Source of the DNA: Mycolicibacterium komanii | GTDB taxonomy: Bacteria > Actinomycetota > Actinomycetes > Mycobacteriales > Mycobacteriaceae | Direction: 5' to 3' | Length of the DNA: 64,000 nt | Assembly (NCBI RefSeq): GCF_001050035.1 | Contig: NZ_CVTA01000017.1 | Coordinates: 1-64,000 of the forward strand | Notes under the pieces: model-generated | Told to the model about the DNA's origin: nothing | Database searches by the model: none | What the model saw: only the letters and a program-made list of their open reading frames with translations | Program-made: the position numbers and the translations under genes | Part shown: positions 63,429-64,000 of the stretch, piece by piece | Layout: each line of letters starts with the position of its first letter | Numbering within the stretch: the stretch's first letter is position 1

Positions 63429-63937
63429 CCGGCCAAGCTGCGCTGAAGAAGCAGCGTGTCGAGCCACCGCTCGTGCTTGTAACCGACGGCGCAGAGCCGA
63501 CCGGCTTCGACGAACCCGCGGCTGCGGTGCAAAGCGACGGACGCGGCGGCGTCGGCGTCGACGATGACCGCGATCACCTCCCGCACGCCCGCGGACACAC
63601 AACCGGCCAGCAGCGCGTCGAGCAGTTTGGCGCCCACCCCATGCCCGACCGCGTGCGGCGCAACGTAGACCGAATCCTCCACGGTGTGCCGATAGGCGGG
63701 GCGGCTCTTCCACGGAGCGCAGTAGGCGTAACCGACGATCTCTCCGTCCAGCACGGCGGACAGGAACGGCGAGCCGGCTGTCACGACGGCATCGAAGCGA
63801 CGATCCCACGCGACGCGGTCGGGGCGCGCCAATTCGAAGGTCGCCACGGTGTTTTCGACGTAGTGCGCGTAGATGTCGCCGATCGTGTCGAGGTCGTCGG
63901 GGTCCGTTGTTCGGACGTCGACCTTCCAGGACACCAC
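63425..63937 (-). CDS. GNAT acetyltransferase, phosphinothricin-acetyltransferase-like
   Basis: A 170-residue GNAT protein: IGDIYAHYVENTVATFELARPDRVAWDRRF, GYAYCAPWKSRPAYRHTVEDSVYVAPHAVGHGVGAKLLDALLAGCVSAGVREVIAVI and SRGFVEAGRLCAVGYKHERWLDTLLLQRSL match the phosphinothricin/methionine-sulfoximine acetyltransferase group (acetyl-CoA loop GHGVGAK). It acetylates small amines. GTG start at 63937 or 63934. The stop overlaps the convergent gene by four bases. The 63 bases after it to the window end hold nothing I can identify. Confidence 0.88.
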   Translation of the reverse strand: MVSWKVDVRTTDPDDLDTIGDIYAHYVENTVATFELARPDRVAWDRRFDAVVTAGSPFLSAVLDGEIVGYAYCAPWKSRPAYRHTVEDSVYVAPHAVGHGVGAKLLDALLAGCVSAGVREVIAVIVDADAAASVALHRSRGFVEAGRLCAVGYKHERWLDTLLLQRSLAG

Positions 63938-64000
63938 CGGGTCAGCAGGTGACTGGATGAGACTCGCAGAACGGCGTCGTGCCGGGGAAGCGATAGCGAT

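Overview
The window is high-GC actinobacterial chromosome and is almost certainly from a rapidly growing Mycobacterium (Mycolicibacterium type). It carries the mycobacterial secreted antigen Apa, an antigen 85C-type mycolyltransferase, a cyclopropane/mycolic-acid methyltransferase homologue, several F420-linked oxidoreductase families, a CDGP-type secreted protein and a BfrA bacterioferritin. A Lon protease (absent from M. tuberculosis), a phosphoketolase and a nitrile hydratase-type operon point to a fast grower. From memory, much of the gene order follows the M. tuberculosis Rv1860-Rv1878 region (apa, adhA, CPBP membrane protein, double CaiB, thiolase-like, lldD2, DUF1810, EthD/PPOX proteins, bfrA, MFS, glnA3), broken by inserted blocks. 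No rRNA, tRNA, CRISPR array, insertion sequence or phage module was seen.

Layout. 1-4.6 kb: 3' end of apa, two small secreted proteins, zinc alcohol dehydrogenase, CGNR regulator, CPBP membrane protease. 4.7-11.8 kb: phosphoketolase, then a coupled LLM oxidoreductase / double CaiB CoA-transferase / thiolase-like operon ending in a 23-bp tandem repeat. 11.8-18 kb: lipoprotein, DNA-repair-like mini-operon (TfoX-N, HhH glycosylase, DUF72), Lon with a HAIR-like HspR site, and FbpC followed by two mutually exclusive hairpins. 18-25 kb: LldD2, DUF1810, and a tightly packed five-gene leftward cluster (TetR, ABC-2-like membrane protein, TPR protein, deaminase, GH13) headed by a palindromic operator. 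25-32 kb: thioesterase with a KstR-type box, FUSC exporter, nitrile hydratase-type beta/alpha/third-subunit operon, EthD, PPOX and enoyl-CoA hydratase. 32-37.7 kb: iron storage module (bfd, bfrA and an unknown gene sharing IdeR-like boxes), an MFS transporter with a winged-helix tail, an AhpD-like protein behind a second KstR-type box, and GlnA3.

37.9-49 kb: small secreted proteins, an amidohydrolase/SnoaL pair, a Tat-lipoprotein dienelactone hydrolase, a substrate-binding protein plus orphan winged-helix regulator, and divergent from them an amino-acid permease fused in frame to a glutamine synthetase-like enzyme, coupled to a DszC/SfnB-like flavin monooxygenase. 49-64 kb: TetR/FAD monooxygenase pair with a nested palindrome, cytochrome P450, SnoaL, GT39 glycosyltransferase, HSL esterase, SRPBCC, LLM oxidoreductase, a MarR-GNAT fusion with an operator over its start codon, mycolic-acid-type methyltransferase, an MFS transporter with a winged-helix-like tail, alpha/beta hydrolase, TetR and GNAT.

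Themes: lipid/acyl-CoA catabolism under possible KstR control, iron storage under possible IdeR control, nitrogen/sulfur scavenging (nitrile hydratase, two GS-like enzymes, permease, DszC-like), and an unusual number of domain fusions that tie transporters or enzymes to DNA-binding-like or partner domains. All functions are read from sequence by eye; no database search was run.
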